Assembly (NCBI GenBank): GCA_049472395.1
Contig: JBLIRR010000061.1
Coordinates: 1 to 31,028 of the forward strand
Length of the DNA: 31,028 nt
Direction of reading: 5' to 3'
Origin: JBLIRR01 sp049472395
GTDB taxonomy: Bacteria > SZUA-182 > DTGQ01 > JBLIRR01
The translations under genes were made by a program, and so were the position numbers. Below the pieces are notes generated by a model, which worked only from the letters and a program-made list of their open reading frames with translations, searched no databases and was not told where the DNA came from. Positions within the stretch are counted from its first letter, which is position 1; the number at the start of each line of letters is the position of its first letter. This document shows positions 23,414 through 30,880 of the stretch, one piece after another.

Positions 23414-23896
23414 TTAAATAAATAAATTCACTTTACTATCCCGTGCTTTTGCAAGATAGGTTGCCACACCCGCCACCATGTCAACCTGGGGGATAAGATC
23501 TTCTTTACTGACACCCATCATCTGCATCGACGTATTACAGGCAATAAGGTGCACACCGAGTTCTTTCGCCATAATGAGAAGTTCTTGCACACCGGGAAAG
23601 TTGGATTTTTTCATTATTGTTTTCATCATTCCTGTGCCCACTCCCATCATATGAAATTTTGACAATGGCAATCTTTCCGCTCCCCCCCTGTTGATCAGCC
23701 CAAGCATTCTCTTCATCCAATTCAAAGGCCTTTTGGACACTTTTTTCTTTTTTATTACATTTAGTCCCCAAAAAGTAAAAAACATGGTGGTGTCCATTCC
23801 CATGGAAGCGGCTCCCGTGGCAATATTTAATGCCGCCAGGACCTTATCAAGATCACAACTGAACACAATAATCGTCGCTTTCTCTCCAGTGCTCAT
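23414..23896 (-). CDS. DsrE2-like (DsrE/DsrF family) sulfur-carrier protein
   Basis: 160 residues with the DsrE/F/H fold. Conserved phrases are ATIIVFSCDLDKVLAALNIATGAASMGMDTTMFFTFWGL and ACNTSMQMMGV. The latter holds the likely sulfur-carrying Cys, and a second Cys lies in the first strand (SCDLD). DsrE2 proteins pair with TusA and rhodanese in sulfur trafficking, which matches the next gene. A 26-codon open extension (about QEASQKIERRFEEELRERK) lies upstream in frame but has no ATG, GTG or TTG, so the start is set at 23896; relatives often have such a helical N-terminal extension. Confidence 0.88.
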   Translation of the reverse strand: MSTGEKATIIVFSCDLDKVLAALNIATGAASMGMDTTMFFTFWGLNVIKKKKVSKRPLNWMKRMLGLINRGGAERLPLSKFHMMGVGTGMMKTIMKKSNFPGVQELLIMAKELGVHLIACNTSMQMMGVSKEDLIPQVDMVAGVATYLAKARDSKVNLFI

Positions 23897-24014
23897 GCTT
23901 TTCTCGTCTTTCCTCTCACGAAGCTCCTCCTCAAACCGACGCTCTATTTTCTGCGAAGCTTCCTGATATTGGTTTCAGGATGCTCAATGCTGGATTAAAA
24001 AATAAAAAGAACAG

Positions 24015-24509
24015 CTAGTGTGCCCCTTTACATTTACTTATATGCTCTTCCTCACAATCAATCTCCGCATCACAATAGGGACACCGGCACATGTTTTCAC
24101 CAGCGAATGTCTCACCCTCCCCTTCAGCATGTTCCTTTTTTTTTTCATTTTTACCCAGGTAATTCTCAATCGCCTTATGCAATGCATCAGCGCCCAGGTT
24201 GGAACAGTGCAGTTTATGCTTGGGCAATCCGCCAAGCTCATCTGCAACATCCTTGTTGGTAATTTTCATCGCCTCTTCAATGCTTTTGCCCTTCGCCATC
24301 TCACTGATCATACTGGAGACCGCTATTGCTGAACCACAGCCGAATGTCTGAAATTTCACATCTTCAAGCCGGTTATCCTTGACTTTCACATAGAATGTCA
24401 TCATATCCCCGCACACGGGATTGCCCACTTCTCCTATGCCGTCCGCATCCTCAATGACACCGACATTCCTCGGATGTCTAAAGTGCTCCATAACTTTTTC
24501 ATTGTACAT
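24015..24509 (-). CDS. iscU: IscU/NifU-N-type Fe-S scaffold with Cys-rich C-terminal tail
   Basis: 164 residues. The IscU domain (1-120) keeps all cluster ligands: C33, D35, C58, H101 and C102 (LPKHKLHCS). After a charged linker, the tail (141-164) adds five cysteines and two histidines (CRCPYC at 141-146, C152, H156, C160, H164), a zinc-ribbon or rubredoxin-knuckle-like module not found in standard IscU. Fe-S scaffolds receive sulfur from a cysteine desulfurase, and the neighbouring NifS-like gene overlaps its ribosome site (GAGGT at the nifS stop), showing tight coupling. The tail may supply iron, dock the lysine-less partner or bind zinc; this is inference. Confidence 0.92.
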   Translation of the reverse strand: MYNEKVMEHFRHPRNVGVIEDADGIGEVGNPVCGDMMTFYVKVKDNRLEDVKFQTFGCGSAIAVSSMISEMAKGKSIEEAMKITNKDVADELGGLPKHKLHCSNLGADALHKAIENYLGKNEKKKEHAEGEGETFAGENMCRCPYCDAEIDCEEEHISKCKGAH

Positions 24510-24515
24510 TGCTTA

Positions 24516-25706
24516 CTACCTCGTCTCATCCTTTTTTTCTCGTTTAAATTTCGTGTATAATGGCGACATTTCCCTCAAATTTGCCACAATAGGCGGGAAA
24601 GCTTCCACTACCTTCTCCACATCATGATCGGTATTCGATACTCCAAATCCAAATACGAGTGATCCCTGTGCCAGTGCAGAAGGGACATTCATGGCTGTAA
24701 GTACATGAGAGGCTTTTAAAGCACGGGATGTACAGGCAGAGCCGCTTGACACTGCAATACCTTCCATACTCAGGGTTAACAACATGGCTTCACCTTCAAT
24801 GAATTCAACACAAAAACTTGCATGATGTGGTAACCTTGTGTGAGGATGTCCGGTAAGATAGATATGCTCGATCTTCCGAGGCAATTCCTTTATCAAGGTA
24901 TCCCTTAATCGGCGCAGCTGCTCACCTCTATCCCGAAGATCTTCGGCAGCCAGTTCGGCAGCCTTTCCAAAACCGACAATACCAGGAACATTCTCTGTTC
25001 CCGCGCGCCTGCCCTCCTCCTGAATCCCGCCATCTATAAAGGGGATAATACGCACTTTTTTCTTTAGATAGAGTGCACCCACTCCCTTGGGACCATAAAA
25101 CTGATTCGCGGCAAGGCTCATGGCATCGATGCCTAAAGACTCAACATCTATAGGGATATTGCCTGCTGCCGCAACAGCATCGGTATGGAAAATAATTCCT
25201 TTCTCATTCACAACTCTCGCAATCTCAGCAACCGGTTCTATTGTCCCCACTTCACTATTGGCATACATGACCGATACAAGTATCGTATCATTGGTGAGCG
25301 CTTTGGTAACATCCACAGGATTAACGAATCCGTAATTATCTACCGGCACCAGTGTGATTCTAAAACCTTGTTTTTCTAAATGCTTAGCTGAATACAGCAC
25401 TGAGTGATGCTCAATAGCTGAGATCACTATATGCTTCCCCTTATTTTGATAGGCCGCTGCAATTCCTTTGAGGGCAAAATTATTTGATTCGGTGCCGCAC
25501 GAGGTAAAATAGATCTCCTCAGGGTGGGCGTGTATAAGTTTCGCTACCTTTGCCCGCGCATCCTCAAGAGCGGATTTTGCGGCCTCCCCATACATATGCA
25601 TGCTCTGAGGGTTCCCAAAATTGTCCCTCAGATAGGGCAGCATGGCTTCCACAACTTCAGGGCGTACCGGCGTACCCGCCACATGATCAAGGTATATGGC
25701 ATTCAT
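24516..25706 (-). CDS. NifS/IscS-like cysteine desulfurase homologue lacking the PLP lysine
   Basis: 396 residues, standard class V aminotransferase/IscS length. The active-site loop cysteine C325 (SSGSACTS) is intact, as are the EHH motif (99-101), N150 and HTDA (174-177). However, the PLP Schiff-base lysine is replaced: where IscS has SAHKxYGPKG, this protein has AANQFYGPKG, with Asn for His and Gln202 (codon CTG on the plus strand at 25101-25103) for Lys. Ala179 also replaces the PLP-contacting Gln. Canonical desulfuration is therefore unlikely. Archaeoglobus fulgidus IscS likewise lacks this lysine (Asp) and has been reported to lend its loop cysteine as a cluster ligand to IscU. A true desulfurase would then have to be elsewhere in the genome. 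It lies between the rubredoxin and iscU genes. Confidence 0.9.
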   Translation of the reverse strand: MNAIYLDHVAGTPVRPEVVEAMLPYLRDNFGNPQSMHMYGEAAKSALEDARAKVAKLIHAHPEEIYFTSCGTESNNFALKGIAAAYQNKGKHIVISAIEHHSVLYSAKHLEKQGFRITLVPVDNYGFVNPVDVTKALTNDTILVSVMYANSEVGTIEPVAEIARVVNEKGIIFHTDAVAAAGNIPIDVESLGIDAMSLAANQFYGPKGVGALYLKKKVRIIPFIDGGIQEEGRRAGTENVPGIVGFGKAAELAAEDLRDRGEQLRRLRDTLIKELPRKIEHIYLTGHPHTRLPHHASFCVEFIEGEAMLLTLSMEGIAVSSGSACTSRALKASHVLTAMNVPSALAQGSLVFGFGVSNTDHDVEKVVEAFPPIVANLREMSPLYTKFKREKKDETR

Positions 25707-25721
25707 AATAGTGTATTTCCC

Positions 25722-25880
25722 CTATTCCTCTTCAAATTGATCTTTCGTTGCTCCGCAAATAGGGCACACCCAGTCATCGGGTAGATCCTTAAACTCTGTT
25801 CCCGGCTCTACCCCATTGTCAGGATCACCTATCTCTGGATCATATACATACCCGCACACTTGACATACATACCTTTTCAT
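25722..25880 (-). CDS. Rubredoxin
   Basis: 52 residues when started at the ATG at 25880, which has AAGGAG 9 nt upstream and begins KRYVCQVCGYVYDPE after the Met; an earlier ATG at 25907 would add nine residues with no ribosome site. Both iron knuckles are present (CQVCGY and CPICGA) with the usual spacing and the DPDNGVEPGT stretch. The protein is a one-electron carrier and the typical donor to the flavodiiron protein encoded at the other end of this operon. It is the first gene after the promoter at 25923-25951. Confidence 0.96.
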   Translation of the reverse strand: MKRYVCQVCGYVYDPEIGDPDNGVEPGTEFKDLPDDWVCPICGATKDQFEEE

Positions 25881-25922
25881 AGTTTTGTTCTCCTTCTGCT
25901 TATCCAATTCATTATCTAAATC

Positions 25923-25951
25923 ATTTTATGTGGTAATTGCGGAATATTCAA
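25923..25951 (-). promoter_or_regulatory. Sigma-70-type promoter of the rubredoxin-flavodiiron operon
   Basis: On the minus strand TTGAAT (25951-25946), 17-bp spacer, TAAAAT (25928-25923). Predicted start near 25916, about 36 nt before the rubredoxin ATG. The same hexamers and spacing occur divergently at 26078-26106. Confidence 0.55.
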
Positions 25952-26077
25952 GACAGATTGTTTTTTTTCGATGACAATTGGAGCGCATTTAAAGGGACAA
26001 AGCTCGTGTGAGTGGAATAAAGTCAAAAAAAAGGGGCCTCACATCCAGGCAATTCAACTCTGAACTACGCAATGTGT

Positions 26078-26106
26078 TTGAATTACACTGAAATTTCGTA
26101 TAAAAT
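26078..26106 (+). promoter_or_regulatory. Sigma-70-type promoter of the multiheme cytochrome gene
   Basis: TTGAAT (26078-26083), exactly 17 bp, TAAAAT (26101-26106). Predicted start near 26113, leader about 44 nt. Divergent twin of 25923-25951. Confidence 0.5.
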
Positions 26107-26156
26107 AAACCATAATAATACATCATTAAAAATTCATAAGAGAGGAGGAATGAATT

Positions 26157-28925
26157 GTGATTCAAAGAAAAAAAAGAATCCTCGCCCCAATAATAATAAT
26201 TCTCGTATGGAGCGCTTTTCCATTAGCCGCGCAATCTCCCAGTAAAACACCTTTCATGGGATCAGTTCCGGGAGGAGGTAATCTTGCAATGGTTCCAAAT
26301 CCTGGCGCTTTGGATACTCTCCAAGGAGGAAATATGGGATTACTTACAACAGTGCCGGGCGCTGCAGCACTCGTAAATCCTCTCCTTCCGATGAATACCA
26401 CCGCTCTTGTAAATAGTATTCCTCATCCTATTACGGCAAATCCATTATCCATGGCAGGGAGCCCGCAACTTGAAATCAGTATTCAAGACCCGTTAATGAT
26501 AATGAATCCCCCAGTCACTATTCCCAGCACCATGACACCAGCCGTGAAAGGCATTGTGCCTGCTTTAAACATGAATACTCCTATGGCAGGCGTGTTGCCA
26601 CAAGCCGCGCTCATCCAGAACCAAATAATGAGAATGTCTCTGCCAGTCGCAGATATATCTTTGCCGGTCATGGCTATGCAAGATCAGAGAGCGAGGATAC
26701 CTCTCCCCGGGATTGGCATGCAGAATACGATATCAAGGATGTCTTCCCCGGTTATGGGCTTACAATCCCCTTTAATGAATATGTCTCCACTGACCATGGG
26801 CATGCAATCCCCTTCAATGAATATGTCTCCACTTAATATGGGCATACAAAATCAGATAATGAGTATGTCCATGCCTACGCCTTTGCTTATGATAGGTATG
26901 ACTCAACCACTGCCAGCAACACCCTCCCTTTCTCCTTCCTCGCCGCAGATCCTCAGTCCTCCGCCACCTGCGACAACAACTGCTGCTGTTTCGGGAATTC
27001 TTGCTCCACCTGGTCCTCCAGCAGGTGGAGGGGGGGCAGGAGGAAGTTGTGTGTTTTGTCATAGCGATTTGCAAACCATGACTGATCTGGGATTTCCTCA
27101 ATTTTATTTCGACCCGGTGCTTGTCCGGGCTGAAACCGGAATGCCTGCACGATGTGACGACTGTCATTTGGGAAATCCCACTGATTTCACACAAGAGGGG
27201 GCGCACGCAGGGGTCCTCGGCCTGCTGGTAATGAGAAATCAATACAGGGATATAAATAGGAGAAAAGATGTTATAGGAATTGAATACGAATTGATCAAAT
27301 CTATTCAGAGCATCAGGCAAAGCAATACCAATGATCCGCGTTACAGGCTCAGTGTTTCAAGCCCTTTCCATATGCTTCTGTGGCACGACAGAAATGTGAC
27401 AACAGCTTCATGGAATCCGGATATTTCCATGCAGACCTGTGGCCGGTGTCATCCTACACAGGTAGCTGAATTTAATACAACTGAGATGGGCCTCGTGCAG
27501 AACATGTCCCAATATATTCCCTGGATTGTCCCGCCGGTGCCGGGAGGATTGGGGACACATCTTACCGTCGCGCCACAAAGCTGCGGACTGTGGACAGCAG
27601 CCACAATCCCGCCAAACAATGATGCATTTACCGATGATAACAGGCTTCTCTATAATAGCACAAGCACCAGTATTGCCAATCAGTTCCTTGATCCCCTGTT
27701 TCCTCAGACCTCGACAGATCCCTTGACAGGGCTCCAATCACTTGCCAACCAGCGAAACTGCAATAAATGTCACCCAAGCTGTCTTGACTGCCATTATGTA
27801 CCCTTTGAGGAGAATATTCCGGCAGCCATGGGTCCCGGAGTCAAGCCCGCCGGCACCCATACCGTCACGCGACGCCCGTTAGTTATGAATTGTATGGGTA
27901 TAGGAAGAGGACAGTTCTGTCATGGCGGCGCTACTGAGAGAAGGCGTGGTGATGGCTTCATAAAGGGCGCTTTTGCGCATATCCCACCAGTTGAGTTACG
28001 GACGATAGAAACACAGGCTTATTTAGATTCCCCGGATATCCACTATAATGGAGACTTTAATCCTCCGAATGCAACGTGTGTAGACTGTCATGGTCCATTA
28101 CCCGGAATAGGAGGCGGTCCGCCGCCTATTCATGGAGACATGAATCGTAATCCCGAACCTGGCCGATGCGGAGTGTGTCATCCGGCGGTAGTAAATGCAT
28201 ATCTTGCTGGTACACATAGAAATCTTACCTGTGGCGCTTGCCATACACCTAAAATTGTCGGTTATGGATTTAATTTCTGGGCCCCGGGAACACGATTCGG
28301 CATCACTCCCAATCCGCTCGATCGCCATTCAAGGTATGCCGTGAATGCCATGACACCCTTGCTCCTTGTGGACGAACAGGGTATGTGGGCTCCCTACCAT
28401 CCGCAACCCCATATCTCTACCCATATAGATCCTCTCTATCTGCTCGTGGAAAATTTTCTCTCTCCACGTATCCTATGGAGAAATCAGCCTGATATTGGCA
28501 TCGTCCGGCAGCACCCCTCAAAAGATGGTGTCGCTATTACGGGTTCGTATAATGGGGAGCTCTATGGAAGGGATGAAGGGCAGGTTATGGTATGGCTCAA
28601 TATCGACAAAATTGCCCACTCTATTACGAGCAGATTGAGCGTCCTCCCCCCGAGGACATGTATTGAGTGCCATACCCCCAATGGGATACAGAGAATTACC
28701 GCGAGCTTTGCCTGGAATGATAACCCGGCCCTTATGTATGAAGCCCTCTTTGCAGGATCATATGATATAGTCGCTGATGCCGCCGGTCTTCGTATCGAAA
28801 ACCTGGCAAGTGCCCCACCTTCCTTGACATTGGAACCCATGAGGGGAAAATGGTCGGTCCCCGGTTTCTATATTATTCCTCCAGCAACAGGGCCGGCTAT
28901 AGGTCATCCCAGCGGTATTCCCTAA
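26157..28925 (+). CDS. Secreted multiheme c-type cytochrome with Met/Pro-rich N-terminal region
   Basis: 922 residues, GTG start after AGAGGAGG. The signal peptide has predicted cleavage LAA|QSP. Residues about 30-255 are Met- and Pro-rich with repeats of the type QSPxMNMSPLxMGM. A Pro/Gly linker (250-296) leads to a heme region with nine CXXCH sites (cysteines starting at 298, 333, 428, 535, 542, 641, 671, 692 and 835) and one candidate CX8CH (C579 to C588-H589). Two sites are only two residues apart (CNKCHPSCLDCH). Many extra His residues could be axial ligands. The Met-rich part could bind copper or extend the protein from the surface; both are inference. It is likely periplasmic or extracellular and involved in respiratory or extracellular electron transfer. 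It does not match a standard decaheme (MtrC/OmcA) by eye. Confidence 0.9.
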   Translation: MIQRKKRILAPIIIILVWSAFPLAAQSPSKTPFMGSVPGGGNLAMVPNPGALDTLQGGNMGLLTTVPGAAALVNPLLPMNTTALVNSIPHPITANPLSMAGSPQLEISIQDPLMIMNPPVTIPSTMTPAVKGIVPALNMNTPMAGVLPQAALIQNQIMRMSLPVADISLPVMAMQDQRARIPLPGIGMQNTISRMSSPVMGLQSPLMNMSPLTMGMQSPSMNMSPLNMGIQNQIMSMSMPTPLLMIGMTQPLPATPSLSPSSPQILSPPPPATTTAAVSGILAPPGPPAGGGGAGGSCVFCHSDLQTMTDLGFPQFYFDPVLVRAETGMPARCDDCHLGNPTDFTQEGAHAGVLGLLVMRNQYRDINRRKDVIGIEYELIKSIQSIRQSNTNDPRYRLSVSSPFHMLLWHDRNVTTASWNPDISMQTCGRCHPTQVAEFNTTEMGLVQNMSQYIPWIVPPVPGGLGTHLTVAPQSCGLWTAATIPPNNDAFTDDNRLLYNSTSTSIANQFLDPLFPQTSTDPLTGLQSLANQRNCNKCHPSCLDCHYVPFEENIPAAMGPGVKPAGTHTVTRRPLVMNCMGIGRGQFCHGGATERRRGDGFIKGAFAHIPPVELRTIETQAYLDSPDIHYNGDFNPPNATCVDCHGPLPGIGGGPPPIHGDMNRNPEPGRCGVCHPAVVNAYLAGTHRNLTCGACHTPKIVGYGFNFWAPGTRFGITPNPLDRHSRYAVNAMTPLLLVDEQGMWAPYHPQPHISTHIDPLYLLVENFLSPRILWRNQPDIGIVRQHPSKDGVAITGSYNGELYGRDEGQVMVWLNIDKIAHSITSRLSVLPPRTCIECHTPNGIQRITASFAWNDNPALMYEALFAGSYDIVADAAGLRIENLASAPPSLTLEPMRGKWSVPGFYIIPPATGPAIGHPSGIP
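26763..26846. repeat. 42-bp tandem repeat inside the cytochrome gene
   Basis: Two copies (26763-26804 and 26805-26846) encode the Met-rich 14-residue unit QSPxMNMSPLxMGM/I; diverged copies flank them. Confidence 0.85.
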
Positions 28926-29124
28926 GAAGCGGGCATAAAGCATGGAAGAAGAAAGAAATTACTGATTTATAGCAATGAAAGAACCGGGAAGAGCATACTA
29001 CAATAAAGGAGGTGAGAGAGATTTAAAATTAGAAAAATTACTTATCATTAATTGTACACTGATTTCATTGAGGTATATTTACCTCTTAAGGCAAACTTGA
29101 ATGAAATACGAAAAAGGAGAAGGT

Positions 29125-30084
29125 ATGAAAAAGAATCTTTTCAGCATACTATTAGCAGGGTTAATGACATTAAGTTTTATTGCAATGATTATGGCCAATG
29201 GTTCTCACGCGCAAGATGTCGCTGTGCAAGCGACCAGCGCAGAATTAGAGAAAGATACCGCTGTCGTGGCCCCAGAAGACGCAACACGGAAGGAAACCTG
29301 GTATACAGCGGAAAAAAAGACTACCCCATGGGGAGGTTATGTGTTCCAAGGAGCATACGGATCGGATCTTGGTATTGGGGAACAGGGCTCGGTTTATTTC
29401 ATGTATGATCCCGCAACCGGCACGCAGGTGAGCTATAAACAGGAAGGATTGGGAGTGGGACAGCTCGGGGTACTCGCCGGATACACCGGAAAATACAGTC
29501 AATTTGGACCACAACAGTATGGAATATTTACAGGTGAGACAGATTATTCCAAGCTTCTGACCACAACACCAGGCTTCAGTACTTATGAAAAGGTGGGTGG
29601 CGATATCATGGGATCATTTCAATATTCTGCACAACAACCAGATTATCTGGCATTGGCTGCTCAACAGCTTATAGCGAGACCTCAAACACAACAACTGGGC
29701 GCGACCTTAGGTGCATTATCATTATTGGGAGCTTTGGGAGGAGGCACTTACGGCACCAGTCTCTACTCAGGACTCGGAACATATGGGACCGGTTTTCCCC
29801 GGTCATTTGTTTCCACAAGCACTGGCATTACCCCGTCCTTAGGGTCTTTGGGGGGATATACGTATACCGGCGCGAGTCCTTCATCAATGACGGGCTATTA
29901 TAGTTCTGGGGTGCAGCAGCCATATGCCTATGGATATCCCTCCGCCGTTTCTGCAGGGCAACCATCTTATACGGGACTTTATGGTTATCCGGCTGCCCAG
30001 CAGCAATATACTTACGGAGGAGGAATTACACAGATCCCTTATACGACCGGCGCTGTTGTGGGCACAACACCCTCTTACTACTAA
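29125..30084 (+). CDS. Secreted Gly/Tyr/Gln/Ser-rich protein
   Basis: Start set at 29125, where AAGGAGAAGGT immediately precedes the ATG; the frame is open from an ATG at 29101 without a good site. The 319-residue product has a signal peptide with predicted cleavage SHA|QDV. Residues about 45-180 look folded (KETWYTAEKKTTPWGGYVF, then TGKYSQFGPQQYGIFTGET). The C-terminal half is low-complexity, with Gly-Tyr-Thr-Ser-Gln runs (YTGLYGYPAAQQQYTYGGG) similar in style to the Gly-Leu-Tyr protein at 17368. The gene is 199 bp downstream of the cytochrome. An open 27-codon extension follows the TAA stop (see finding). No family recognised; likely a surface protein. Confidence 0.78.
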   Translation: MKKNLFSILLAGLMTLSFIAMIMANGSHAQDVAVQATSAELEKDTAVVAPEDATRKETWYTAEKKTTPWGGYVFQGAYGSDLGIGEQGSVYFMYDPATGTQVSYKQEGLGVGQLGVLAGYTGKYSQFGPQQYGIFTGETDYSKLLTTTPGFSTYEKVGGDIMGSFQYSAQQPDYLALAAQQLIARPQTQQLGATLGALSLLGALGGGTYGTSLYSGLGTYGTGFPRSFVSTSTGITPSLGSLGGYTYTGASPSSMTGYYSSGVQQPYAYGYPSAVSAGQPSYTGLYGYPAAQQQYTYGGGITQIPYTTGAVVGTTPSYY

Positions 30085-30394
30085 ACTCCCACGACACAAT
30101 CGACTACTTCAGCGCAATTTAAAGAAGAATGTATTGTGATAGGGGACATGACCTATTGTCCGCAATAGACTTACGAGCAGTTTTGTATAACCATAAAATT
30201 TCACACATGAGTCAACGGTTCGCTGATCGATGCTGGATGCTGGCATGAGTAAGAATATATTTTTCGAAGCTTAGATATACTTACAAAGGTTATGCATGGT
30301 GATTATTATTTTAGCACAGGGGGCACAGAGATCAGAGGGGTAGTATGAATTCAGTGTCCTCTGTGCTCTCTGGAGTGAATTTACAAAGCCCAGA
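30085..30394. other. Intergenic, with possible read-through tail and inverted repeat
   Basis: The first 81 bases continue the preceding frame past its TAA (ECIVIGDMTYCPQ, then TAG at 30166-30168). An 8-bp inverted repeat GCACAGAG/CTCTGTGC (30323-30330 and 30359-30366) lies in a GCACAGGGGGCACAGAG context. No other gene is seen. Confidence 0.45.
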
Positions 30395-30880
30395 TTATGC
30401 CCTTAGCGGGTATATTTTCGCTATATTCTCATTCATTATTTCCATCACATCATCCCATATATTATATGAGGTGAGCACACGGGTCAGATCAGTTTGGGTA
30501 ATAATGCCCACCAAGCGTTTCCCCTTAGTCACAGGGAGACGTTTGACATTTTCTTTCTGCATAATGCGGCTGGCGTCGATAACAGACATATTCTCAGGTA
30601 TACTCATCACTGGCGATGTCATCATCTCTCTCACCTTAATGTTTTCTGCACTGCTGCCTTTATCAACAGCCATGTGGAGAAAATCTGTTTCAGTAAGAAT
30701 GCCTGTCAGATTTCCGTTATCTGATACCACAAGGCAGGAAATATTATTTTTCGCCATAAGATTGGCTGCGTCTAAAATACTTTTATCAGAAGAGATACGC
30801 ACAACATGGTCAGTCATAACATCCCCTATTTCGAGCCACTCCCGTAAAGGCGGTAATAAATAATCAGAGTGGTTCTCCAT
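30395..30880 (-). CDS. CBS-domain pair protein
   Basis: 161 residues made of two CBS motifs. CBS1 is at about 18-75 (VGDVMTDHV-type opening: IGDVMTDHVVRISSD; GILTETDFLHMA) and CBS2 at about 83-142 (VREMMTSPVMSIPEN; GIITQTDLTRVL). There is no effector domain. Such stand-alone pairs bind adenosyl nucleotides (AMP, ATP, SAM) and regulate partner proteins. AAGGGAAAGAG just before the ATG supports the start. Its upstream DNA runs to the window edge without another gene; the partner is unknown. Confidence 0.92.
   Translation of the reverse strand: MENHSDYLLPPLREWLEIGDVMTDHVVRISSDKSILDAANLMAKNNISCLVVSDNGNLTGILTETDFLHMAVDKGSSAENIKVREMMTSPVMSIPENMSVIDASRIMQKENVKRLPVTKGKRLVGIITQTDLTRVLTSYNIWDDVMEIMNENIAKIYPLRA

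Noticed and set aside
30323..30366. Inverted repeat GCACAGAG/CTCTGTGC as a terminator for the CBS gene
   Set aside because: No T-run follows on the minus strand; it may be a remnant of a dispersed repeat, but only one copy is visible.
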